64,000 nt of DNA, from assembly GCA_035772785.1 (NCBI GenBank), contig JAOCPU010000056.1:174630-238629 (forward strand), read 5' to 3'. A program made the translations under genes and the position numbers. Below are positions 1-10,569 of the stretch, piece after piece (the first letter of the stretch is position 1; each line of letters opens with the position of its first letter). Source of the stretch: Phlebiopsis flavidoalba (lineage: Eukaryota > Basidiomycota > Agaricomycetes > Polyporales > Phanerochaetaceae). The notes under the pieces are model-generated. The model did not search any database and was not told where the DNA came from. It was given only the letters and a program-made list of their open reading frames with translations.

Positions 1-164
1 GCCCTCGCCAGTCGTCTGCACGACTACCTCCCCTGGAAGCACCGCACGATTCGAGGGAGACGCCCAGTCAGGCGGTGGTGGTCGTTTCTGCAAGAAGCCA
101 TAGAAGATACCGCAGCGATGAGAGCGACGGAAAGAGTGGTGGGAATAGACAGCACAGAGCCCAT
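1..164 (-). CDS. Possible 5' end of a small secreted-protein gene
   Basis: Reading the minus strand from the ATG at 164-162 gives a short N-terminus starting MGSVLSIPTTLSVALIAAVS, a hydrophobic stretch of signal-peptide type. About 60 bases upstream (minus sense) an AT-rich TATTTAA-like run near 220-230 could be a core promoter element. The open frame closes at base 24 (TAG) unless a splice donor (GTAGTC overlaps the stop) joins it to an exon outside the window. No family is recognised. It could equally be a chance ORF. Confidence 0.3.
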
Positions 165-446
165 GGTTGTCGGCGGCGAGAAGGAGAGACGGGGTGCCTG
201 GGACGAGGAATAAAGGTTAAATATGTATTGAGCACAAGCACATAATGCCACGAAACGCTTCGCTGGACGTCGTCACGCCATGTGACTGATAAACGCGTCA
301 ACAAGTACAAACAACACGTTCATTACATACGAACCCGCTTTTCCCACACATCGGGTGAGAGAGCGGCTGTCGACCGCAGTCTTGAACTTATCGGGTCCAA
401 ATCGCCCGACGGACATCTCACAAACACTTTGGCATTCGCCTCCATT

Positions 447-1690
447 ATGGCCGGCCAGATTTCACAAGAGGCAGACCCAGGTCGATTGGCAAAATTGGTT
501 CCTGTAGGTTTCTGCCCACCTCACCGTGCTGTGCTACCAAACATAATGCGTATCCTGTTAACAGTGCGAATGTTGACCGCAGGGAAAAGCTTGATCTCCC
601 GACGTTCTACAGCTTCAGTGGTTCATTTTGGAGCACTTTACTACATCGCTTGCCTGCGCTACTCGGTCCACCCATCGACGCTGACAATGTACATTTGCTT
701 GCCGGCTGGTGGGTGCTATCAATTACCTGAAGATTCAGGATGCGCTCATTAACCTTCGATCCTGTCAGGACCGAGGAAAAACAAGAGGGTACATCCGAAC
801 CACCTCGCAGGCCCGTCGAGCAACTATCAAAGCTCCTTGCCCTCCCCAGCGACATCATCAAGTTGATTTTTGACGAAATCGACAGCCTTGAAACGGCTAT
901 TTTGATGTGTCTCTCGCATGAACTGCTTGGCAGTTTCGGCGAGCATCGCGTTCATCAGCTCTTGCTCAAAGAGCTGGCTCCCTGGGCAGGCCAACGACTT
1001 GTATGCGTCGGTGACCTCACCCGCGACGAAGACTATCCACTCCAACTGCTCCCATACGTCGCCAATTGGAAACAGTCCTCCGAGGCTCAAGAGAAGGATC
1101 TTGGTGGGATGGATCCTACATTTGTCAGTCCCATGCTCTTCGACTACAGCATCCCCTCCACAAATGCCCACTCAACTCTCTGTGCACTGCTCGAGCACAT
1201 CTCCTTAACCGCGGCAGAGCGCGAGAAGTGCAAACGATTGTTGGACTGGATCTCCAAGGTCGAGCGCGACTCCTTCCGTGTGGGCGGTCGTGTGCTGTGC
1301 AACTTGTCGAAGACAGAGTTTGTGCGCGAAGACCCCGTACGCGCCCTTCACGATCGCATTGTCACCGCACCGTGGGATGAACTTGTTCACATCGAAGCGA
1401 TCACGTTCGGGCAGGCTCTCCTGTGTATGATTTGCTGGTCGTCTGCAAAATGGTCCGATACGAACGTCGACCGCGATCGCTTGTCGCGTGGCCCGTGGGC
1501 TGGAGACCAGTTCCAGGTTGTTTTGGAGGGTAAAATGGATACTGGTATGCCTTGGCGCGACGTCACCAAGGAAGTCGTAGATTGGTTGGAGGAGTTGTGG
1601 CTGCTTGACCATGATTTCAATCCATGGGAATCATTTGATTTTGTAGACATTTCGGATTTGTGGCCGAGAGTCACGAAAGATGTTCTGTAG
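447..1690 (+). CDS. F-box-like hypothetical protein, three exons
   Basis: The large last exon (769-1690) encodes about 307 residues ending LWPRVTKDVL. Near its start, LPSDIIKLIFDEIDSL has the leucine-rich look of a fungal F-box, followed by the stretch GEHRVHQLL. Two upstream exons are supported by comparison with the paralogue at 3680-4884. Exon 2 is about 565-708 (frame ANVDRREKLDLPTFYSF to LLAGW); its intron 709-768 has GTGGGT...TCAG ends. Exon 1 is probably 447-503, starting MAGQISQE, with a GTAGGT donor. The exon 1/exon 2 phase does not quite fit, suggesting a one-base error near 490. F-box proteins usually act as SCF ubiquitin-ligase adaptors, but that role is inferred only from the short motif. 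The stop codon lies inside the left arm of an inverted repeat. Confidence 0.6.
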
Positions 1691-1970
1691 AGAAATGAAA
1701 TATCAGAAACATGTCAGCCGATGAGTCCAAGACCCCAGAGACAGGAATCACCAATCGACCGTGGGCTAAGCTCAGTATGTGCCAGAACCTGCGACTCGCG
1801 TCGGTGGTCGTGGGAGAGCTTGATGTAATGGGAAGCACAGGCGCAGGCGACGAAATAATGTGTGCGGAAGTAGTCCCTGTTCCCCCCATAAGTATTTGTG
1901 TGCTCAAAGATCGAGAATATAGTACGGTTTTACATAGAGAGCTATTGCAGAGCTTAGCAAGACATCCCCG
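1665..1970 (+). repeat. Inverted repeat, left arm (includes 3' end of the F-box-like gene)
   Basis: This segment is found again, reverse-complemented, at 3184-3493. It begins with the last 26 bases of the upstream coding region and continues about 280 bases into the 3' flank. Long stretches match, for example the bases around GAAATGAAATATCAGAAACA and TAGTACGGTTTTACATAGAG. Small substitutions and an indel of a few bases show the copies have diverged. The ends show no transposase gene and no obvious target-site duplication. Confidence 0.85.
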
Positions 1971-1990
1971 GCGGATATTCCATACTCACA

Positions 1991-3183
1991 TCTAGATGTT
2001 GGGGCAGGGCGTCTACGACATGTGGTGCTTCGGCGGCGGCGCTGGAGATTAAATATTGTATGCCGACACACACGTTGCGGCTCCTGAAACAATGCTGAAT
2101 CCATTTATGCACGTTTGCATTGAATATTTAGTGCTACAATAGTGTAAATCAACCATGCCGAAAAGTAATACTAGTGTCAATCTTCATCGGCATTATCATT
2201 AGATAAATCGGTACTCTGCTCCCTCAGCATCTTCCCCAACTGCAGATAATGCCTCCTGCTCGTTTATTAATGTTACCATATCCGGCTCTTGCTAGAGGAA
2301 GAGAAAGCGCGCCAAGAGCTCTTGATAGATTTCTCACAACATTTTTGTACCTCGCCCTAGGAGGCCCTGCAGGTCCATAGAACTCCTTCGCGCATAAAAC
2401 AAACAATGGGGGAACAAGTTGAAAGACAGGGTCATCCGGTGAAGCATATTTCAGAATAAACAAGCACCATCCTATTTATTGGATAAGAGCGCATCCAGGG
2501 AGATTTGTGAAGTACATTCTGCATAACAGCTTGAAAAACAATGTCTGGGCTGGGTTCTAGCTCTCGAAACATCGTCATATTCTATGCTTTACTCAACATC
2601 TGCAATATGTTCTTACCTACGGCAAAGTGATTCTATCCAACTTCCAAGGTATGTGCTATATATTTTTGATCACAATTTGCTGAGCTGACACATCAAATAG
2701 GGGATGATACACTTTGACTGACCACTAAGTAATTACTATAGGGTGATGTTGCTCATTTGTGGTTGTCGCATTCATCCTTGGATATTTATACTCACTGAAA
2801 GCTACAGAGAATATTCGGACAAGTTTGGTGTAGGAAGCCTATCCCAAGTATACTCGAATCATTCGAGAGGATTCAAAGATGCCACACTTACTGCACCTAC
2901 TTTGCGCTAACACCCTTTCAGCCAGCCGCAGGTGTACTGAGGACTGAGATGTTTGATATGGAGCTCGGCACTGAGTATCAAAAATAGATAGCCCTGCACT
3001 GGCACTGCAAACGAATTGTCCGAATATGCGCTTGTGTATCCATGGTACTAAAACCTTGAAGCAGTCATTTGTGAGTTTTACTCTACGTACATCATTATTT
3101 ACTGAACAAGCGTCGTCCAAATCAATTACACAAGCATGATTACTCCAATCCTAACATGCCGCTTGGCACAGGTATGATAACTA
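1991..3183. other. Intergenic spacer between inverted-repeat arms
   Basis: This AT-richer stretch of about 1.2 kb lies between the two arms. Only short, unsupported ORFs occur in it and none resembles a known family. A short inverted match around GTCCGAATAT (about 2813 and about 3018) is present but small. No gene is called. Confidence 0.6.
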
Positions 3184-3493
3184 TCGGGGGATGTTTCGCT
3201 AAGCTCCGCGATAGCTCTCTATGTAAAACCGTACTATATTCTCGATTTTCGAGCACACAAATACTATGGGGGAACAGGGACTACGTCCGCACATATTATT
3301 GAGTCGGTCGCCTGCACCTGTGCTTCCCCATTACATCAAGCTCTCCCACGACCACCGACGCGAGTCGCAGGTTCTGGCACATACTGAGCTTAGCCACGGT
3401 CGATTGGTGATTCCTGTCTCTGGGGTCTTGGACTCATCGGCTGACATGTTTCTGATATTTCATTTCTCTACAGAACATCTTTCGTGACTCTCG
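3184..3493 (-). repeat. Inverted repeat, right arm
   Basis: Reverse complement of 1665-1970. It carries an orphan copy of the last codons and stop of the F-box-like gene in minus orientation, with no upstream coding sequence attached. It lies about 190 bases before the start of the second, damaged F-box-like paralogue, so it sits in that gene's promoter region. Confidence 0.85.
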
Positions 3494-3679
3494 TTCACAA
3501 ATTTGAACCGTCCACAAATGACCTCCATAGCAATTACTGATTTGTACACAAACCCTGCAATACCTCTCAAACCATTTCCCACACATGAGAGCGCCAGTAG
3601 GGTACCGTCACCGAAGTGAATCGCCGCGGTCCCAAATCGACCCGACCGTCATTCCCCAGCATTCTGCGGCTTACCCCAC

Positions 3680-4884
3680 ATGGCCCGCACCCGTCAGATT
3701 CGTCAAGAGGAGGAACCAGCCCCTCAGTACTTCTATTTGTATGTAAAGCTCTTCAGAACTCGGCCCTGCCGTTAGTAATGCATCCATTTTTGTAGTGTTA
3801 ACATAGAACGTAGAGAGAAGGCCAATCATTTGCCGATCTATAACGATTTTGGGGCTCTATTCTGGAGCCCCGTGATGCAACGCCTAACTCTGGCACTCGA
3901 TCTTCCTGATCAAGCCGCAAACGAAGAGTTACTCATCGGCTGGTGAGGTGCTATCAGCGATCGGGTAGAGTGCAACCTTCTAAATGACCGTCTCTCTCAG
4001 GTCCAGAGACTCGGACGATACCATTGTATTATCGTCCAGGAATTCCGCAAAATCGCTCAAAGCTTCTTCAACTTCCCAAAGACATTATCAGGTTGATTTT
4101 CGACGAACTCGACAGCCTCGATGCGCCGCTATATTCATGTGCTTATCTAAGACATGAGTTCTCGGAATTCTGTGGCGAGCATCGCGTCCATGAGCTTCTT
4201 GCTCAGGGGATGTGCGCGCACCTTGGGCTGGCGAACGGCTCATATGTGTCGGCGATCACAATCGTGATGACGACTATCCTCCACAACTGCGTCAATTTAC
4301 GTTGCCGACTGGAAGCAGACACCCGAGGCTCATAAAAACGATCACCGCGACTTAGAATGGACGGTTTTGTCAGCCCCATGCCCCCTCAACTATGGCGGCC
4401 AATACCGGCTTTCCCCAGTCCATCTAGCGTCCGTGAAAGGCTCGAGGCCGCCCCTTTGGCTGCTTCAGAGCACAAGAAATGCGAACTCCTACTAGAATGG
4501 ATGGTTAATGTAGAGAGATCAACGGACGTTCGCTCCTACTCACACGCGGGTGCTGTGCAACCTCAACAAGGGCGAGTTCGTGCGCGGTGATGCCGTGCAC
4601 GAGCTTCATGAGCGCGTCGTCGCGGGTCAGCATGGGCTCTATGGAATTACGCTCGGGCAAGCCTCCTGTGCATGGTCTCCTGGTCGTACCGCGAAGTGGT
4701 GCGGCATGAACGAGCGGACGTTGACTGTGACCGCTTGACACGCGGTCGCTGGGCCGGAGACGTTTCGAGATTGTGCCGCAGAGTATGATGAGAAGACTGG
4801 CATTGCGTGGCGGGGGATGTCACGGAGAAAGTTGTACATTGGTTGGAGGAGCTATGGCTGCTAGATGGTTGCATTGATTCCTGA
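3680..4884 (+). pseudogene. Frameshifted paralogue of the 447-1690 F-box-like gene
   Basis: Exon 1 (3680-3738) starts MARTRQIRQEEEPAPQYFYF across the intron 3739-3795 (GTATGT...GTAG). Exon 2 (3796-3942) continues VNIERREKANHLPIYNDFG to LLIGW. The next intron, 3943-4000, ends in CTCTCTCAG. Both introns are at the same places as in the paralogue at 447-1690. The third exon keeps LPKDIIRLIFDELDSL and GEHRVHELL but changes frame at about 4020, 4330 and 4540 and again later. The C-terminal VVHWLEELWLLD is followed by an early stop at 4882-4884, about 25 residues shorter than the other copy. Since other genes here also carry indels, some breaks may be sequencing errors, but the early stop and looser similarity favour a decaying duplicate. 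Confidence 0.6.
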
Positions 4885-5124
4885 TTTATCACAGTTACAC
4901 GAGCAGGCGAGGGCTCCTCACATCAGTGTCCCGAGGAGCGAGATGCAAACCCAATCCGCCAATCGATAGCCTCAATCTGAGTAAAGCACAATTGTGGACC
5001 TCGTCGCAGACAGAAGAGATCCCAAGCTTTCTGACGGTGATGGGGCACTGCTCGAGATATCAAGCAATGTTTTGGATGACGAGGAGACGCACCGTTTCAT
5101 GATCGATGCACGAAGGTACAGCGA

Positions 5125-5403
5125 TATGGCGCCACGGGCACTAGGCCCGCCCTGAGGTCCCACCACCACCCCCGACGTGTTGACGTCGGGCCTCAAGGGT
5201 TGTTGCGTGTTGCGGGGTGCCTATAAACTGCGAACAGCCAGAGAGGCGATGCGCGAAGACGCACCGAAGTCCAAGCCGATAGGTGGGAGAAATGGTACTG
5301 CGTGATGTTGCGCCAGACCATGCGTTTTTGACGCGGGCATTAGGCCCACCCTGAGGACCCGCCGCCACGGCCCGACGTGCTTTTGAGCACGCCGGACCTC
5401 AGG
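5125..5403. repeat. GC-rich palindromic repeat pair (copies 1 and 1b)
   Basis: A perfect hairpin, CCCGACGT-GTTG-ACGTCGGG, occupies 5171-5190 and is flanked by CCTGAGGTCCC on the left and CCTCAAGG on the right. These flanks are themselves nearly complementary and lengthen the stem. A variant with GTGC-TTTTGA-GCAC in the middle sits at 5371-5394. The two are joined by a linker of about 170 bases (GATGTTGCGCCAG and nearby) that recurs near 8590-8720 and 8780-8910. Confidence 0.75.
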
Positions 5404-5622
5404 GGATCTGTGTTTGAGGCAGACTCTTCGACTAGATTGAGAGGTTAAACGGTAAGTAGTGGCTGACTTGCGCCACGGCGCGAGTTGAGGATGACACGCT
5501 TCGACCGTCTTCAAAGATTAATCGGAACTTCAAGTCCAAGATAGGCCACTTGCGTCACTATTGCTCTAGAGTTCGGCGCACAGACTACAGTACCAGTGCC
5601 AGAGAGTCCAAGAGAGGCAGGC

Positions 5623-6678
5623 CACTTGCATTCTTGACGGAGCTGGGAAGTCGCCACCCACCCACACTACCAGGAGTGTCGAGTCTAGAAGGGGCTGATT
5701 GCGTTGAGGGAGTATCGGAGCCATCCGTCCGTACTACCAGAAAAGCTGAGAGGTTTTTCGCTGTCTTGGCCCAGATCTTGCTGCACGCGTGTGGAGAGTA
5801 GCGACCGTAACTGACAATTGAAGAGCCACAGGCAGGGAGATTTGATCATTGATGTCTTGACCCAGATATTGCTGCCCGTACGTGAAAAAGTAGTGGTCGA
5901 ACCCAGAGAAGATTTCGCCGTAAGCCACACTACCAGACGGCCAGGTCCAGAGGCGTCTGTTATATTCTTGAACACGGAGGTCATCGTCTGCCGTACGGCC
6001 AGCAGTCCCGGTCCCCAAGAGTCGGTATTGTGCGCAGCCAGGATCGAAGGTCGCCTCCAGCCAATGCCGCCCATGACGTCGCAATGGGAGATAAGTCGCC
6101 AGAGTCCTTGATGCAGAAGTCGCCAAGCACCGGAAGTATCGAGACAAGCCTATCCCAGTACGAGGGAAAGCGTTTCCAGCAGGAGCCATAGAGACCGCCA
6201 GTCGCCCTAGCTGCCAGAAGATCAGACCAGACCAGGAGATGGCTGCTTGCGTTGAGGAAGTGCGGAGGTAGCCACCCGTCCGCACCACCAGTGAAGCATA
6301 GAGTGGCTACTTGCATTCTTCACGGGAGTCACAGAGGTCGCCGCCCACCTGTGCTACCACGGCCGTGACCGACGGCTTGAGGTCCACAAGAATCACAGTC
6401 GTCGTATTGATTGTTCAAGAGATGGCCTTGCGACCTTGAGCCACACACCCGCCGCGACATCAGGCAAGGAAGCACCAAATCGCCCGTCTTGGAACTCCAG
6501 CTTGCGTTGAGGACTGTTGAGGACCGTGGCCACACACGTGTCACACCTTGGGCGGCAAACTATGTCAGCCTCGGCCACAGGCCACAGCGGGTGACCCAGT
6601 CGCCACCACTCACCCGAGAACCGAGAAAGGCTGCTTGAGTTAAGGAAGCAGTGGAGGTCGCCCACCCATACATGCTAC
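5623..6678 (-). repeat. Short intron-like repeat elements, set 1 (five copies)
   Basis: Five copies of an element of about 43-51 bases lie at 5623-5670, 5695-5737, 6243-6288, 6307-6357 and 6631-6678. On the minus strand most begin GTAGY (one begins GTGGT), contain GGGTGG followed by GGCGAC or GGCTAC, then CTTCC and CAACGCAA, and end CAG or TAG before CC. One copy (5623-5670) has lost the terminal AG. The consistent GT start and AG end match spliceosomal intron boundaries. Confidence 0.65.
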
Positions 6679-6940
6679 CATGCACACCGCACACGTCTTG
6701 AAAGCAGAGAACGCCAGGAGGGAGCCAAAGAGAACAGCGCCACAGCTTGAACTTGAACGGCGAGAGAGAGAAGAGGTCCCTCCCTCCCAAAGGCGAGACA
6801 CAGAGAAGTCATGGAGAATGCACAAGACAAAACACTAAGAAACATGTATGCGCAAAGAGGAGTGAGTAAAAGTGTTGAGAGGATGAGGGGCGGGAGGGAT
6901 GATGGTGGTGGTACGGGCAAGACGAGGTTGACCGAGACTA

Positions 6941-6946
6941 TTTATA
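6941..6946 (-). promoter_or_regulatory. TATA-like box upstream of duplicated unit, copy 1
   Basis: On the minus strand the sequence reads GGTATAAATAG, a good TATA consensus. The corresponding place in the second copy (10569-10564) also reads GGTATAAAGAG, so the element is kept in both duplicates. A C/T-rich stretch and the first downstream ATG (near 6810) follow in the minus direction. Confidence 0.5.
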
Positions 6947-7010
6947 CCACCGATTAGGAAATTAGGCGCCTAGCGAACTCCACGTGGCTGGCCATTGTCC
7001 GCCACGAACT

Positions 7011-7834
7011 TCATCAAGAGGTTTTGGGCTCCAGCATAACATTCCAGCTAAGCATCCTAAAATCATATACCTACAGATTCCGTCCGCTCTGCGCATAGGA
7101 GGCGCTGGTACATCGTACCCGGAAGACGACTGCCCGTGAAAGAGCCGATTTGAGCGAGCCGCCCCACAAGCGCCCACCCGATATGGAATGCGGACCGCTT
7201 TTGAATCCTAACACGACCAAATAAAAGCACCCGTGAAGCAGAGAAAGAAAAAATATAAAAAAAACTGTAATGGCTGAGGTGAATTGATTTGACTATGGTA
7301 AAGAACTCAGGGATGAACAACAACATTAAGTATTGTGACCAACACATAAGTATAGTAGCGCAGAGCTGAGGCACACACAACACAGAGAAGAGAAGAAGAA
7401 AGACTGCGATAAATCGCGTTGCTTTACGACGGAGACCTTGACTGACATCTTTGCCACACTTTAAACTTCTGTCCATGTAGGACAGCATGTCAACCAGCGG
7501 ACAATCAGGGTGTTTTCAAAGATCCTGAACCTTACAGCGAGGAGTTCGACAATCGGCACTCGACGTCACTGGCTTGTATTTCGGTGTGCGGGTGAAGTAC
7601 GTGGAAAAATATCAGTATGGAGTGGGAGAACATACTGATTCGCTCTGAAGAGAGGCTGATATTATTATGTGCACTCATACACGGTGCGCACAGAATCTTG
7701 GAACCCCTCTTTCCGCCGTGAGACGCTCCTGCTTCAAGATCTTGCGGGGCCGAAAAGCGTAAGAAGCGAGGAAATACCGATCCAAAGGCGCATCAATACA
7801 TATATTACGTGGAGGAGGTATGAAACGGTCTTGC
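7011..7834. other. Spacer with no recognised gene
   Basis: This stretch between the first duplicated unit and the next palindromic repeats has a 141-codon minus-strand ORF (7488-7063) that resembles nothing I know and includes an AT-rich part near 7240-7330. Bases 7190-7235 match 11250-11295 in the same orientation. Confidence 0.4.
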
Positions 7835-8215
7835 ATCGACGCGGGCATTGAGCCCTCCCCTGAGGTCCCGCCTCCACCCCCGACGTGTTGACGTCGGGCC
7901 TCAAGGGTTTGTTGTGTGTTGAAGAGTACCTAGAAGCCTCGGGAAGCACGAGATACGAGTCGCGAAAGACGCACCGGCTTTGCAGACCGTGCACCAATCA
8001 GAGTGGTGAGGCCGAGGCTGCGAGACTCCGCTGGGACAGTCACCCCCATAGGAGGCGAAGCAGAGGATATTTGAGGACACACATATTCGTGGAACGGCCC
8101 ACAAAGGTACCACGACGTCCACCGAAACGGGCACTGGACCCCACCCTGAGGTCCGACCACCATCCCCGACGTCGATAACGTCGGGCCTCAGAGCTTACTG
8201 GGTGTCGATACTTGA
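7835..8215. repeat. GC-rich palindromic repeats, copies 2 and 3
   Basis: Hairpin cores lie at 7879-7898 (same core as at 5171) and at 8165-8185, where the stem is kept but the loop is CGATA. Both keep the CCTGAGGTC flank on the left and GGGCCTCA on the right. The linker between them is unrelated to the linker at 5200-5330. Confidence 0.7.
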
Positions 8216-8479
8216 TGACTAGAGACCGCGAGCAGCGAACGGGAGAGAGAGGCAAGGCCGTACCACTACGCCAACGGCAAAACAGGCTCAGGACATTGTG
8301 ACGCCACAGATTTCTCGTGGACCCCGGGCCTCGAGGCCAGTCCAGACAGGTTCTCGTGATCACCCGTGGTAGGAGGATGGGGAAAACTCGTCATTTCTGT
8401 GGTGTAGATGCGGCGCGGCTACGAAAGTATGTTGAGAGCCCCGCGACATGATTCGAAGACGCACCCGTTGCGATAGACG

Positions 8480-8972
8480 AAGGTAGAGATACGCGGACAC
8501 GGGCACTCAGGGCCCACCCTGAGGTCCCACCACCACCCCCGACGTGTTGATTCGGGCCTCAAGGGGTTGTTGTGTGTTGCAAGGCGTCTAGAAACCGCAA
8601 ACAGCGAGAGAGATGGTGCGATAAGACGCACCGAAGTCCAGTCCGATAGGTGAGAAAGACGGTGCTGCGTGATGTGTTGCGCCAGAGTACGTGTCGACCG
8701 CGGGCAATTAAGCCCACCCTGAGGTCCCACCACCACCCCCGACGTGTTGACGTCGGGCCTCAAGGGTTGTTGTGTGTTGCAAGGCGTCTAGAAACCGTAA
8801 ATAGCGAGAGAGACGGTGCGCGATAAGACGCACCGAAGTCCTATCTGACAGACTAGGAAGGGGTTACTGCGTGATGTTGCGCAAGAACACGCGTCGACGC
8901 GGGTATTCAGCCCCCACCCTGAGGACCCCGCCATCCACCCCCGACGTGCTTTTGAGCACAACCGGACCTCAG
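8480..8972. repeat. GC-rich palindromic repeats, copies 4-6
   Basis: Cores lie at 8538-8556 (right arm damaged, TTCGGG), at 8738-8757 (perfect 8-bp stem) and at 8938-8962 (the GTGC-TTTTGA-GCAC variant). Two linkers of about 180 bases between them are near-identical to each other and to 5200-5340, so this is a locally tandem array with a period of roughly 200 bases. Confidence 0.75.
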
Positions 8973-9189
8973 GGGCTGTGTGTTGGAGGCACACTCTTCG
9001 ACTGGATTGAGACACTTAACGGTAAGTAGTGGCTGACTTGCGCCACGGCGTGAGAGAAGATTGAGGAGGATAACACCCTTCGGCCGTGTTCAAATTCCAG
9101 TGATAGCTCCAAGTCCAAGATAGGCCGCTTGCGTTGATGTTGCTCAAGAGTTCGGCGACCACACGTACTTCCAGAAGGTCCAAGAGAGG

Positions 9190-10284
9190 CTGTTTGCGTT
9201 CTTGACGGGAGCTGTAGAGGTCGCCAATTCGCCACCCACCCACACTACCAGAAATTCTTAAGTCCGGGAGGGGCTGATTGCGTTAAGGAAGCATCGGAGG
9301 TAGCCATCCGTCCCGTACTACCAGACAAGCTGAGAGGGGCTCTTTGCGTTCTTCACGGGAGTCACAGAGGTCGCCGCCCGCCTGTGCTACCATGGCCATA
9401 ACAGAAAGATGAAGGACCATAGACAGAAAGGTTCCTTGCTGCCTTGACCCAGATCTTGCTGCACGCGTGAGAGAGTAGCGACCGAGCCCGAAGAAGGTTG
9501 CATGCATTTTCGACCCAGACTTCGCCGCAAGACCAGACAGCCAGCTCCAGGGGCACCTCCCGATGTGTTCTTGGTACGGAGGTCGTCGTCCACCCCGTAC
9601 ATCGAGCCAGTAATCCCAGGTACCCAAGGAGTCGGTTGTGCGCAGTGAGTATCGAAGGTTAAGCAGCCCGCCACCCATAACGTCGCGCTGAGTGCCAAGT
9701 CCCCAGAGTCCTTGATGCAGAGGTCGCCAGACATCGGCCCGGAGTATCAAGACTGAACCCAGTACAAGAGAGAGCCAGAGGTTTGGTCGCGTTTCCTAGT
9801 AGGAGCCAGAGGTTGCCAATAGCCCTAGCTTCGAGAAGATTAGACCAAGAAATGGCTGCTTGCGTTGAGGAAGCGGCGGAGGTAGCCACCCTTCCGCACT
9901 ACCAAGCAAGCATAGAGAGTGGCTATTTGCGTACTTACTTCACGGGAGTCACAGAGGTCGCCGCCCACCTGTGCTACCAAGGACGTGACCGAGGGCTCGA
10001 TAGCCACAGGCATCACGGTCGTCGCCTTGATTCTTCAGCTTGCCTTGAGGCCTTGAGCCACATACCCGTCACGACGTGAGGCCAGGAGACATCGAGTCGG
10101 CCGTCTTGAACTCCGGCGTGCGTTGAGGACCTTGGCCACACGCGTGTTACCCCTTGGGCGGCAATCTGTGTCAGCCTCAGCCACAGGCCACAGGGACGAC
10201 CCAGTCGCCACCACCTCACCAGAGAACCGAGAAAAGCTGCTTGAGTTGAGGAAGCAGTTGGATGTCGCCACCCACCCATGCTAT
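9190..10284 (-). repeat. Short intron-like repeat elements, set 2 (six copies)
   Basis: Copies lie at 9190-9248, 9274-9321, 9340-9390, 9856-9902, 9923-9977 and 10237-10284. Five start GTAGY and end CAG, TAG or GAG on the minus strand. The copy at 10284 starts AT instead of GT. Length is 47-59 bases. They belong to the same family as the set at 5623-6678, and several are positional partners from the block duplication. Confidence 0.65.
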
Positions 10285-10563
10285 CGACCACGTAATACAC
10301 GTCTTGAAAGCGAAGAACGCCGGAAAGGAGGCCAAAGAGATCGGTGCCACAGCTTGAACTTGAACCCACAGGCCAGGCGATGAGAGCGAGAGGCGAGAAA
10401 CAGAGAGAAAGTGCGCAGGATGTCCCAAGACAAACGCCGAGCAACATAGTCAACAAGCCAGACAACGAGAAGGTGGGCGAGTAAGAGCGTTGAGAGGATG
10501 AGGGGGTGAGAGGGATGTTGGTGTTGTACGGGGAAGAGAGGGGTGCGGGGCTGACCAGGACTC

Positions 10564-10569
10564 TTTATA
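10564..10569 (-). promoter_or_regulatory. TATA-like box upstream of duplicated unit, copy 2
   Basis: The minus strand reads GGTATAAAGAG at the position equivalent to 6946-6941. It is followed by a C/T-rich leader and CTCATCCTCTCAAC, also shared with copy 1. Confidence 0.5.

Larger units (their letters stand above)
5403..7010 (-). repeat. Diverged direct duplication, copy 1
   Basis: Long stretches of this block reappear in the same order and orientation at 8973-10650. Clear anchors are 5403-5495 with 8973-9060, 5975-6360 with 9580-9980, and 6895-7010 with 10500-10650. Only short ORFs are present on either strand and no protein family is recognised. Read on the minus strand it begins with a TATA-like box at 6946-6941. 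It then contains several short segments with GT...AG ends, so it may be a multi-intron transcript with very small exons or a non-coding RNA gene. The related motif TTTGAATCCTAACACGACCA at about 7200 recurs at 11270, so the duplication may extend further. Confidence 0.7.

Noticed and set aside
5125..8972. CRISPR-like array
   Set aside because: Repeats are few, spacing is irregular, spacers are themselves repeated, and the sequence is eukaryotic.
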